Shown here: one piece after another, positions 26,454 to 34,709 of the stretch
How positions within the stretch are numbered: position 1 is the stretch's first letter
Layout: every line of letters begins with the position of its first letter
Source of the DNA: Lachnospiraceae bacterium
Lineage (GTDB): Bacteria; Bacillota; Clostridia; Lachnospirales; Lachnospiraceae
Direction: 5' to 3'
DNA: 35,121 bases
Assembly: GCA_020860185.1 (NCBI GenBank)
Contig: JAJBUT010000119.1
Location: forward strand, 13,796-48,916
Notes under the pieces: model-generated
What the model was told of the DNA's origin: nothing
Databases searched by the model: none
The model's input: the letters and a program-made list of their open reading frames with translations, nothing else
Translations under genes and position numbers: made by a program

Positions 26454-29341
26454 TCGGTTTTTCTCCCTTCTGTTTCATTTTGACCCATCATGATCAGTTC
26501 ATCTATATTAAAAATTTGAGATTTCCTCAAATTACCTGTTGAATAATCGAAGTATAGCTCCTCTTCATATACATCACACAGATCCGGTAAATACGCAATC
26601 GTTTCCCAGTCACTGTTATACAGCAGACCGTAATATTCTCCGTCTGTCGTGTAATACTGCGCCACGATATTTTCTCCCACCTGTGTGATATAAGTGAGAT
26701 AAGCATCCTCCTCCAGCTCACAGATTTCCCTGCCGGACGTGAGACTGTAAACCACCGGCGTACCGTGAAGCGGAGACTCGATGCGAAATGAATCCGTATA
26801 AAACTCCTCATACAGGGAGGCATCCGGTATCTCACCCTGTATCTCCGAAAGAACGCTGCCGTCCCTCGCACTGTAAGTAATAACCGTTCCGTCATTGTAG
26901 GTCACTTCCAGACAGGATTCTCCCTCCTCACGGACAAACTGCTGATCGTACACCTGATCGGCATCCGGTATACTGACCTCGCAGATCAGATCTCCCGTCA
27001 TCCGGTACAGGCGGAACTCTTTGTAGGAAAACAGCATGACAGTCTCTCCATCCGCGCTGATTCTCGCCTCATCGTGATCATAGCCGGAATCATAAGTAAA
27101 AACCTCCGCCTCCGCATGATTTTCGTACTTCAGTATCCTGATTTTGTCGGAATCCATACTGCCAACCAGAGCGACTCCGTTTGCGATCTCAATAAAATCA
27201 CCCGCCGTGTTTTCAAAACGCTCCGTCAGCTGCGCGTCAGAGTCAAAAAACAGAATCCCATCCTGATACAATACAGCCGTGTGCGTATCACTCACAGCAA
27301 AACGGTACAGATTCTCGGAGGTCGTCACCAGAGGTTCCTGATCGCCCGTGACCGGATCAATCCGAACCAGAATATTTTCCGACTGTACATATATCCCGTT
27401 TTCGTCCGTCTGTACGCCAAAGCTGCTCTCCGCCTCAAATCCTCCGGTCTGAACCATCTGATCCGTGTCAATCACCGCAAACACAGACGAGGATGCGTCC
27501 GATCCGGAAAAAGCAAAATACTGTTCATAAAATCCGCCTTCAAAATGTGTGAACCCGGATGTATTGTCAAAAATATCCGTCTGCTCATCCGGATTCTCCA
27601 GATCAAATACAGACAGCGAGCCGTCGGAAAAACTCGCACCCAGCAGAGTTCCGTCAGCGTTCAGCACAAAGAGGTTGTCACTCGGATTTGCAAAGCTGTC
27701 ATTTACCGTCACACTCTGAGATCTTCCTCCAAAATCAACACGGCATTTTTCCTCTCCCGTCGCCGTATCGTAAACAACGGCAAAAGAATCATCCTTACAG
27801 ACCGCTGCCGCCGTTCCTCCGTCCCCGGAAACACAGATCGCCGTTGCCGGCTCCCCGGTCCACAGCACCGTTCCGTCCGAAATATCATAAGCGCAGATTC
27901 CGTCACTCCCGGCATAAAGAATGGCATGGTCATTCAGATACTGCACTTCCGCCAGCGCGGAGGATACAGCCGGTAAAGAGACAATCTGTTCCGCCGTCTC
28001 AGTGTCAATCACACATACAGATCCGGAATAAACACAGGCCGCTGTGGTTCCATCTGAAGCAATATCCATGTACAACGGATTGTCGGGGAGCTCTGCTGTC
28101 CTGTATATCCTGAATCCGTCCGACAGATCATACACGCCGAGGGCATCCGTGAGCGCCATCTGTGCCTCAGCCGTGTAATCCGGCTGAAGAAAACTTCTTC
28201 CCGTCGGCAGTGCCTGCAGTGCATAGGACAGTGCCGCATCGGAGTTCCCCTCCGCCAAAGCAGTCTGCGCATACTCTGCCAGCTTCAGCCAGCTCTCCGT
28301 CGTCTGCATCCGTTTCAGTCCGGTCAGCGTCATCCCCAGCCCGAAGAAAAAGATCACCGCCAGAAGAACGCCTCCCCGCACGGTATTTCGCCGAAACCGC
28401 TTCATACGGTCATCGTTTTCATACAAACCCGTCAGTGCGTCCAGCATCTCCGCCGCGCTTTGATATCTCAGCTCCGGATTCGGGCACATTGCTTTCGCGA
28501 TGATCTCTACGATCTGAGGGCTGAATTCCTGCTCTGAAAGTCGAACTACTTCCATAGCATTTGCAGACGGACGCTGCCCGCTCAGCAGATGATACAGGGT
28601 CGCGCCAACGCTGTAGATATCTGACCGGACATCCGGCGTAACTTTTTTCGCAAATGAAGCGGAGGAGCCGGATAAAACAGATGGATCCCGGTCCGGTTTC
28701 ATCGTCTGATCCATCTGCGTCAACGTCTCCCGGTCCGTCTCCCGCTTTGTCTCCTGATCAGAGATATTCATACTCTCCGTGCCAGAAGAAGAGTAGTCCA
28801 GACCGAAATGCTCAGGCGACGCATAACCCGGACTGCGCCCCACGACATGTTCTTCCCCGAGGGCAAGCGCGATGTTAAAATCAATCAGACAGATATCGCC
28901 GGACGGCGTACACATCAGATTGGCCGGTTTAATATCACTGTGGACATATCCACGCGGCGGTTCCCCGTGAATCGGACTGTGCAAATAGCAAAGCGCATCC
29001 AGAAGCTGCCGTGCCCACCGGATTACCTGCGGCTGCGTAAATCTTTCCCCCCGGTTCAATGCTCTGTCAAGACTTTCACCCTCAACATAATCCATCGCCG
29101 TATACACGATGCCATCTTCCACTATAAAATCATAAACCTGAGGAATATACGGATGCCTTAAATTCTTCAGGGTATCTGCTTCCCGACGCAGCAATTCTGT
29201 ACGGGTCGTAACTTTTCGTTTGTCCGCTTTTAAAACAACTTTTTTCCCAAGACGCAGATGCTCAGCCAGATATATTCTTCCGGCTCCGCCGGAACCAATT
29301 TCCTCTATAACCTGATAGGTTGACGCAATAATCTTTGGCAT
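26450..29341 (-). CDS. Transmembrane Ser/Thr protein kinase with beta-propeller-like (WD40/PQQ-type) C-terminal region
   Basis: YQVIEEIGSGGAGRIYLAEH, VVLKADK, YVHSDIKPANLM, CLIDFN, RSPGYASPEHFG, DIYSVGATLYHLLSG; TM GGVLLAVIFFFGLGMTLTG; repeated blade-like segments after the TM. Start re-assigned to MPKIIASTYQ. Confidence 0.92.
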   Translation of the reverse strand: MPKIIASTYQVIEEIGSGGAGRIYLAEHLRLGKKVVLKADKRKVTTRTELLRREADTLKNLRHPYIPQVYDFIVEDGIVYTAMDYVEGESLDRALNRGERFTQPQVIRWARQLLDALCYLHSPIHGEPPRGYVHSDIKPANLMCTPSGDICLIDFNIALALGEEHVVGRSPGYASPEHFGLDYSSSGTESMNISDQETKRETDRETLTQMDQTMKPDRDPSVLSGSSASFAKKVTPDVRSDIYSVGATLYHLLSGQRPSANAMEVVRLSEQEFSPQIVEIIAKAMCPNPELRYQSAAEMLDALTGLYENDDRMKRFRRNTVRGGVLLAVIFFFGLGMTLTGLKRMQTTESWLKLAEYAQTALAEGNSDAALSYALQALPTGRSFLQPDYTAEAQMALTDALGVYDLSDGFRIYRTAELPDNPLYMDIASDGTTAACVYSGSVCVIDTETAEQIVSLPAVSSALAEVQYLNDHAILYAGSDGICAYDISDGTVLWTGEPATAICVSGDGGTAAAVCKDDSFAVVYDTATGEEKCRVDFGGRSQSVTVNDSFANPSDNLFVLNADGTLLGASFSDGSLSVFDLENPDEQTDIFDNTSGFTHFEGGFYEQYFAFSGSDASSSVFAVIDTDQMVQTGGFEAESSFGVQTDENGIYVQSENILVRIDPVTGDQEPLVTTSENLYRFAVSDTHTAVLYQDGILFFDSDAQLTERFENTAGDFIEIANGVALVGSMDSDKIRILKYENHAEAEVFTYDSGYDHDEARISADGETVMLFSYKEFRLYRMTGDLICEVSIPDADQVYDQQFVREEGESCLEVTYNDGTVITYSARDGSVLSEIQGEIPDASLYEEFYTDSFRIESPLHGTPVVYSLTSGREICELEEDAYLTYITQVGENIVAQYYTTDGEYYGLLYNSDWETIAYLPDLCDVYEEELYFDYSTGNLRKSQIFNIDELIMMGQNETEGRKTE

Positions 29342-29348
29342 ATAGGTC

Positions 29349-29513
29349 TTACCGTCCTGTTTCTTTATTTTCACCGTATTCCTGTTCCAGTTCCAGACGA
29401 AGTAAGACAGACCGCTTCTTCCGGATCCGCCAGAATAAAATGCCCGCCAGCAGTGCACCGACCGTGATCACCGCACCGGCGTAAAATATGATTTCATCGG
29501 ATATCCAGTTCAT
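29349..29513 (-). CDS. Small membrane protein (about 54 aa)
   Basis: MNWISDEIIFYAGAVITVGALLAGILFWRIRKKRSVLLRLELEQEYGENKETGR; one TM followed by a basic stretch. Confidence 0.65.
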   Translation of the reverse strand: MNWISDEIIFYAGAVITVGALLAGILFWRIRKKRSVLLRLELEQEYGENKETGR

Positions 29514-29566
29514 GTTCCTGTTACACCAGATCGCGCCTGCCGCGCGAAAGTCCTTTCTATCTTTAC

Positions 29567-29686
29567 AGGAAACGACATTCAGTCGTTTCCTTTGCGCCAG
29601 ACGCAAGGCTGCGTAAGCAGCCATTCCTCATGCGTCTGTACCCATCCTTTATAGTGAACGGAATTTGTTTTTGTCGTTCGCTATAA
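29567..29686. other. Hairpin cluster between PP2C and the small membrane protein
   Basis: aggaaacgac/gtcgtttcct; cagacgca[ggctgc-gtaa-gcagcc]tgcgtctg; ttatagtgaacg/cgttcgctataa (overlaps the PP2C stop codon). Confidence 0.75.
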
Positions 29687-30403
29687 AAAGACAGCCATTG
29701 CCGAATAATTATCCATCTCCATTCCGGCTCCACGCCTTCGGATCAGATCCGTCATCTTCTTCATCCATTCTCCCGGTGAACTGCTCTTTTTCAATGTTTT
29801 CTCCATCTCTTTCTCTACGATCAACTCCCAGAATCCATCGGTACAGAGCAGGAAAGCCTGGTATTTATCACGCATAAGGATCTCCGAGAGTTCAAATTCC
29901 GGAGACTGTGATCCGGTTCCCAGAACACGGAGCAATTTGTTGCGATCCGGGTGATTTCTTATATCTTTCTCACGAATTTCCCCGCATCGAGCCAGCGCCT
30001 GCGGAATACTGTGATCCAGCGTTCTCTGTTTTACTCTTCCGTTTGAAAATGCATAAATACGACTGTCTCCCACATATCCACAGATCAGGCCGTCCTCTCT
30101 TATATCCAGCGCAGCTGCCGTCGATTTCATCTGCGCCCGACAGTCTGTTCTCACCTGTTCCTCAATAATATCCGCCTGTGCCGTATCAAATGCTGCTTTC
30201 ATCACTTCCGACTGCGTGCCGGACGGCGCGGCATACACCTTCCTGAACGCAGAAATGACTTTCTGTGATGCAATATCGCCCTTTCCATGACCGCCCAGCC
30301 CATCCGCAATCACAAAACAGGATCCTTCCTCATATTCAATGACTTCCAGGCTGTCTTCATTAACCTCGCGTGACCCGGGATCCGTAAACACTGCGAATTT
30401 CAT
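29681..30403 (-). CDS. PP2C-family protein phosphatase
   Basis: REVNEDSLEV, VIADGLGGHGKGDIAS, GYVGDSRIYAF, LLCTDGFWE, DNYSAMAVFL. Confidence 0.93.
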   Translation of the reverse strand: MKFAVFTDPGSREVNEDSLEVIEYEEGSCFVIADGLGGHGKGDIASQKVISAFRKVYAAPSGTQSEVMKAAFDTAQADIIEEQVRTDCRAQMKSTAAALDIREDGLICGYVGDSRIYAFSNGRVKQRTLDHSIPQALARCGEIREKDIRNHPDRNKLLRVLGTGSQSPEFELSEILMRDKYQAFLLCTDGFWELIVEKEMEKTLKKSSSPGEWMKKMTDLIRRRGAGMEMDNYSAMAVFL

Positions 30404-30423
30404 ACTGCCCCCATATCATTCCT

Positions 30424-30735
30424 TTACTCTGCCGCCTTAGAGCCCTGCACAAACAAATCTTCCTTCATTTTTTCATAGACAAGATTCATGAGTGTAAGAA
30501 AGCTTTCCCTCTCCGGATTATCATATCCTCGGAAAATAATGTCATTGATATCCTCATGCGCAAACAGAAAATTATCCTCTGTCCCCACATATCCCTCCGG
30601 ATAAGGCACGGCCAGATAATCATATATTTTATTCTCATCCGGTTTCACCTGCAAAATACCGATGATCATCAGCTTCTTTGTCGCGTCCTTCAGCAACACA
30701 ACGCTTCCGACAGGCAACAACTCTTTTATATCCAT
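30424..30735 (-). CDS. DUF4176-like protein (T7SS-associated family)
   Basis: LLPVGSVVLLKDATKKLMIIGILQ...YDYLAVPYPEGYVG; recognised by sequence pattern. Confidence 0.75.
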   Translation of the reverse strand: MDIKELLPVGSVVLLKDATKKLMIIGILQVKPDENKIYDYLAVPYPEGYVGTEDNFLFAHEDINDIIFRGYDNPERESFLTLMNLVYEKMKEDLFVQGSKAAE

Positions 30736-30757
30736 GATTCATTTCCTTTCTTACCAA

Positions 30758-31972
30758 TCATCCGATCAGGTTCGAACACCAGTCTGCAACTGAATCGGCA
30801 ATATTCTGGCCTATGATCTTCCATCCCTCCGCCGCTTTCTCTGCATAGGACAGATCGTCGGTTCCATCTCCGCCCGTCGCAGTATCCACTATACCAAATA
30901 TCACATCGTCTAAACCAAATGACAGCTTGTGAGAAAGGGCGTAAATCCCGGCCATTGAAACATCTACTCCCAGGGCGGCTGTATCATTGGCGTCCCAGAC
31001 GCCGTCAGCATAATAGGTTTCATAGCTGCGAATACCCTGGGAAACTGTGCTTATTGCCGCATCCGCTATAGCTCCATAAATATACAGATCAAGTCCGATT
31101 GAAAACTTTTCTGTTTTTGTCAGACTTTTCAGACTGCTGAAGTTTTCTACCTTATATGCAGATTTAACAACGGAAACAGCATCACTCCCGCATTCATCCA
31201 GATAATCCGCCAGGGCAGTCCAGCCCGATTTTTCCGATAATCCATCACTGGCGGAAAGAAAAGATGATATAAATCCTGCAACGCCTGCCGAAAGTCCGAC
31301 CACCGCGACATTTTTATTCATCACATCACTGAACATTCCGGTTTCCGAGTGATAAACTGACGCATAACCATCATAAAGTCCCTTCCAGGATTTCAGACTT
31401 GACTTAAGCAGACTGCACAGGTCACTGGCACCGCTCAGTCCGGTCTTGTCCCCGGTAAAAAAGGCAACCAGATCATTATAATAACCCATGAGCCCACTCA
31501 ATAGTCCCGCGTTTTTATCCTCTCCCCAGAAAGCCAGATTGTCTAACATAGCCTTCACAAGGCTGATAAAGGTATCATCCTCATCGGATGACTGACCCGA
31601 ACCGGCGCCGCTGTTCTCCGCAGATTCTTCTACAGAAGTACTCACACCGCAAAGTCCCTCTTCCGCCTGCCGATACAGATCCGCCGAATCAAGAAGGACG
31701 GAAACCAGCGCGTCTCCCCGCCGGCTCAGGGAGGAAAGGTTCGTCTGATACTGTGTCAGCGTACTGCGTACACTCGCCGTGACAGCTGCCTGCCATCTCA
31801 GAGCCGAATTAACGCCCGCCAGATCCCGGGCTGCCGCGTCAAGCTGCGATACGATTGTGCTGATCTCTGATGCCTCATTTTGCATGTATGCTGTATCTAC
31901 TTTCAGCATTCCCTGGTACACCTCCCCACGAACATCGGTATGAGCGACTATATCTGCCGCCCATACCTCCAT
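30758..31972 (-). CDS. Putative T7SS effector: WXG/LXG-like N-terminal domain with hydrophobic Gly/Ala-rich C-terminal domain
   Basis: MLKVDTAYMQNEASEISTIVSQLDAAARDLAGVNSALRW... helical hairpin ending LYRQAEE (YxxxE); downstream hydrophobic segments AVVGLSAGVAGFISSFLSA, YIYGAIADAAISTVSQ. True start probably the internal MLKV. Confidence 0.65.
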   Translation of the reverse strand: MEVWAADIVAHTDVRGEVYQGMLKVDTAYMQNEASEISTIVSQLDAAARDLAGVNSALRWQAAVTASVRSTLTQYQTNLSSLSRRGDALVSVLLDSADLYRQAEEGLCGVSTSVEESAENSGAGSGQSSDEDDTFISLVKAMLDNLAFWGEDKNAGLLSGLMGYYNDLVAFFTGDKTGLSGASDLCSLLKSSLKSWKGLYDGYASVYHSETGMFSDVMNKNVAVVGLSAGVAGFISSFLSASDGLSEKSGWTALADYLDECGSDAVSVVKSAYKVENFSSLKSLTKTEKFSIGLDLYIYGAIADAAISTVSQGIRSYETYYADGVWDANDTAALGVDVSMAGIYALSHKLSFGLDDVIFGIVDTATGGDGTDDLSYAEKAAEGWKIIGQNIADSVADWCSNLIG

Positions 31973-31991
31973 CGTCTCTTACCGGCCGCTG

Positions 31992-32306
31992 CTAAGCCAA
32001 TGTGCTTGCGGGAAGTTCTTCCGCCGCCGATGCCGCCTGTGTCTCTGCTGTCGTATACTGCTCCGCCATTGCGTTCAGATCGTTCGAGTGTTCCATGATC
32101 ATCCGATTCAAAGTATCCATATTGGCCTGAAGCGCAGCAAACTTCGCTTTATAAGTCTCGGATGCAGTTCCTTCCCAGGTTCCGCAAAGCGTATTGACAC
32201 GGCTGATCATGCTGTCATGTAATGCCTTAACCTGTGTAGCCTTTGATGAGAATGTACCGGATGCGGTCTGCAGCTGTTCCGGTGTTACAAGTAATGTTCC
32301 TTCCAT
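31992..32306 (-). CDS. WXG100 family protein
   Basis: MEGTLLVTPEQL...CGTWEGTASETYKAKF...YTTAETQAASAAEELPASTLA; W-x-G and YxxxE. SD aaggag. Confidence 0.85.
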   Translation of the reverse strand: MEGTLLVTPEQLQTASGTFSSKATQVKALHDSMISRVNTLCGTWEGTASETYKAKFAALQANMDTLNRMIMEHSNDLNAMAEQYTTAETQAASAAEELPASTLA

Positions 32307-32378
32307 GGTAAATATCTCCTTTTCTGTAATGGACGCGCCATCGTTCATGCGCTGTATGTAAGTGCCATATACTCCGGG

Positions 32379-32678
32379 TTAATAGGTACGATTGACAGCG
32401 GTTTCCGTATTCGCAGATTCCGCGTTTGTGTAAATGGTCAGAATGGAATTCAATGCCTCAATATACTGATTGATCAGATTATAGAATTCCGTCCATTTGG
32501 TCGCGTCTGTCTGAAATGCGTTGTTGAACGCCGTGTTCGCATCACCGGTCCACATTGCCGCCAGTTCCTGCTGATTTTCGCTAAGCTCCTGCACACGCGC
32601 CATAAACTCCTGATTATCACTCTGAAGCTGAGAAATCGCGCTTTGCATCTCTGATGCTGTTACCTGAAACATTGACAT
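32379..32678 (-). CDS. WXG100 family protein
   Basis: MFQVTASEMQSAISQL...AAMWTGDANTAFNNAF...IYTNAES; WTG and YxxxE. Confidence 0.88.
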   Translation of the reverse strand: MSMFQVTASEMQSAISQLQSDNQEFMARVQELSENQQELAAMWTGDANTAFNNAFQTDATKWTEFYNLINQYIEALNSILTIYTNAESANTETAVNRTY

Positions 32679-32737
32679 AAAATTGTTCCTCCTCTAAAAG
32701 ATTATTTTTTTATAAAATCACATTGCCTCCAATGCAA

Positions 32738-33055
32738 TTACCCTGATGTTCTTAACGTCGCCGTCTCCAGCGCCTTCAGCTCCGCCGATCGATATGTCTG
32801 GGCCATGCGGCTGATCACCTCAGCTGTGAGACTCAGATTTTTTGCCGTGCTGCTGATTTTTGACTGCAGTTCCTTACACTTGCTGATGTAAAGCTCAGCG
32901 CTCTCCCCCTGCCAGCTGCTTCCAAGCGATCCGGTCAGACTTTCCATCCTTTTCGCCTGAGCGTTGAGATCACTCACACACTCCTTCAGCGTGCTGACCT
33001 GTCTCATGACCTGCTGAAACTCAATTTGTATCGTCTGTGCAGATTTTGTGCTCAT
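32738..33055 (-). CDS. WXG100-like protein
   Basis: LGSSWQGESAELYISKC...QTYRSAELKALE; W-x-G and YxxxE. Confidence 0.8.
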   Translation of the reverse strand: MSTKSAQTIQIEFQQVMRQVSTLKECVSDLNAQAKRMESLTGSLGSSWQGESAELYISKCKELQSKISSTAKNLSLTAEVISRMAQTYRSAELKALETATLRTSG

Positions 33056-33064
33056 AATCTCCTC

Positions 33065-33382
33065 CTACAGGCTGCTGGCCGGCAGCTCATCCGCCAGGCT
33101 CGCGGCCTGCGTTTCTGCCTCCTGATAAACGCCCGCCATCGTTTCCAGATCTCTGACATGCTCCGTATAACGGCTCAGCATTTCCTCGATCGTGTTCTTT
33201 TTTCCCTGATAATCTTCTCTGTGAGCTTCGGCGGCACTTCCTGTCCAATATGCGGTCGTTCCCTCAATCAGCGCATTCATCGTTTCAAACGAAGCCTCCA
33301 GACTCTGAATCCTTGTCCGGACATTTCCGGACTGAGTTTTCAGTTCCTCGGGTGTTACCTTCAGTGTTCCTTCCAGCGCCAT
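33065..33382 (-). CDS. WXG100 family protein, paralogue of 31992..32306
   Basis: MALEGTLKVTPEELKTQSGN...TAYWTGSAAEAHREDY...YQEAETQAASLADELPASSL. Confidence 0.85.
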   Translation of the reverse strand: MALEGTLKVTPEELKTQSGNVRTRIQSLEASFETMNALIEGTTAYWTGSAAEAHREDYQGKKNTIEEMLSRYTEHVRDLETMAGVYQEAETQAASLADELPASSL

Positions 33383-33395
33383 CGGTTCTACCCCC

Positions 33396-33692
33396 TTAAA
33401 TTATAATTTTACTGACAGATGATTTCACAGACTGCTCCGTACTGTCATATTTCTGTCGCGCGTTTTCTATATTCTCAATGATCTCCCCGATCGTCCGCGT
33501 CAGCGATTCCATCATTTCAATGTCTCCGCTGTATGCTGCCACAAAAGCATCATGCGCCGTTCCTGTCCACATAGCGTCCAGTGACTGTAAGTCCTGATGC
33601 AGTCCGGCGTATTCTTCCCGAACCGTTGACAATTCACTTTCCAGTTTCGACACAGTCTGCGCGACCTGCGCGGTGTCAACCTCAAATTGCAA
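33396..33692 (-). CDS. WXG100 family protein
   Basis: MQFEVDTAQVAQTVSKL...DAMWTGTAHDAFVAAY...KYDSTEQSVKS; WTG and YxxxE. Confidence 0.87.
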   Translation of the reverse strand: MQFEVDTAQVAQTVSKLESELSTVREEYAGLHQDLQSLDAMWTGTAHDAFVAAYSGDIEMMESLTRTIGEIIENIENARQKYDSTEQSVKSSVSKIII

Positions 33693-33753
33693 TGTACTCT
33701 TCCTCCTCTCTCCCTGCTCAGGAACTGAAATACAGCATCCTGCAGCTTTCCTT

Positions 33754-34299
33754 CTACGATTTCAGAAATGTTCCGGCCAGGCCTGATACCGCGGTTCCCA
33801 CATCCTCGCCGGAATAATAAGACTGCGGCTGAACCAGATTTATAGTCCTCATCGGAACATCATACTGGATCAGACCGTTTCGTCTTTTCCATGGGGGAAA
33901 GAAAATCGAAATCAGCATTTCCAGTTCTTCCCACAGCCTCTCATATTCCCGATCCACGCTTTTATCCTGTACAGATTCTTCCTGTACTGACTTATCCTCT
34001 GTCACCGAAGAATGAGGATGCTGTGCGGCTTCGTCCTCGCATCGCCGATACTCCTCCACAGCATTTTCCGCCGCCGCTGCCAGTTTATTCAGAAGAGCGG
34101 CTTCTTCTGCTATTGTCCGGCTCTGCCTGTCCAGAAACTGCATACACTGCTTCTCGGCTTCTGTATCACCGAATTTCATATGAATGCTCAGACTTCTGTT
34201 TGCCGCTGATATTTTCTCCCCAATATCCTCCAGCTGCGAACTCACCGCTGAAAGCTGTCCGGCCGCCTGATTTAATTCTTCTGTGTAAACCTTCAGCAT
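33754..34299 (-). CDS. Longer WXG-like/T7SS-associated helical protein
   Basis: Likely start MLKVYTEELNQAAGQLSAVSSQLEDI (ORF open upstream to 34488); helical hairpin ending EEYRRCEDEA; N-terminus resembles the 404-aa protein (MLKVDTAYM...). Confidence 0.6.
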   Translation of the reverse strand: MLKVYTEELNQAAGQLSAVSSQLEDIGEKISAANRSLSIHMKFGDTEAEKQCMQFLDRQSRTIAEEAALLNKLAAAAENAVEEYRRCEDEAAQHPHSSVTEDKSVQEESVQDKSVDREYERLWEELEMLISIFFPPWKRRNGLIQYDVPMRTINLVQPQSYYSGEDVGTAVSGLAGTFLKS

Positions 34300-34424
34300 G
34301 TCCCGATACCTTTCTGTGCCATGTTTTTTCTCTGTCCTTCCTGACAATGCCATACTACCATCTTTCTCCCTGCATGTGGCACGGATGCGACAACAGGTCA
34401 TCGAACTGCGACAACCTGCAGCAT

Positions 34425-34673
34425 TCAGGTCAGAAATAATGTCTCTCCGGATCTGATGCCGTTTTCTGCAAGCGTTGTGCAGGAACAAAAAATCTTTTGC
34501 CGCTTCAGACTGCCCAGCATAAATAATCCCGCATCCCGCCCCACAGGGATTCTCTCCTTCTGCGCAATCACCTGAACCATCTGTGCCACAACATCCCGAA
34601 CCGGTATTGTCTCGTCCAGCTTAAAATCGTAGGTTCGATGAAACATATAAAAATTCACTTCCACTAAAATCAT
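34425..34673 (-). CDS. YukD/EsaB-like ubiquitin-fold T7SS protein
   Basis: MILVEVNFYMFHRTYDFKLDETIPVRDVVAQMVQVIAQKE...TTLAENGIRSGETLFLT; ubiquitin-like pattern and T7SS context. Confidence 0.7.
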   Translation of the reverse strand: MILVEVNFYMFHRTYDFKLDETIPVRDVVAQMVQVIAQKERIPVGRDAGLFMLGSLKRQKIFCSCTTLAENGIRSGETLFLT

Positions 34674-34709
34674 ATCCGCTCCCTGCACTTCCCCAAAAGG
34701 TTCTGACTG

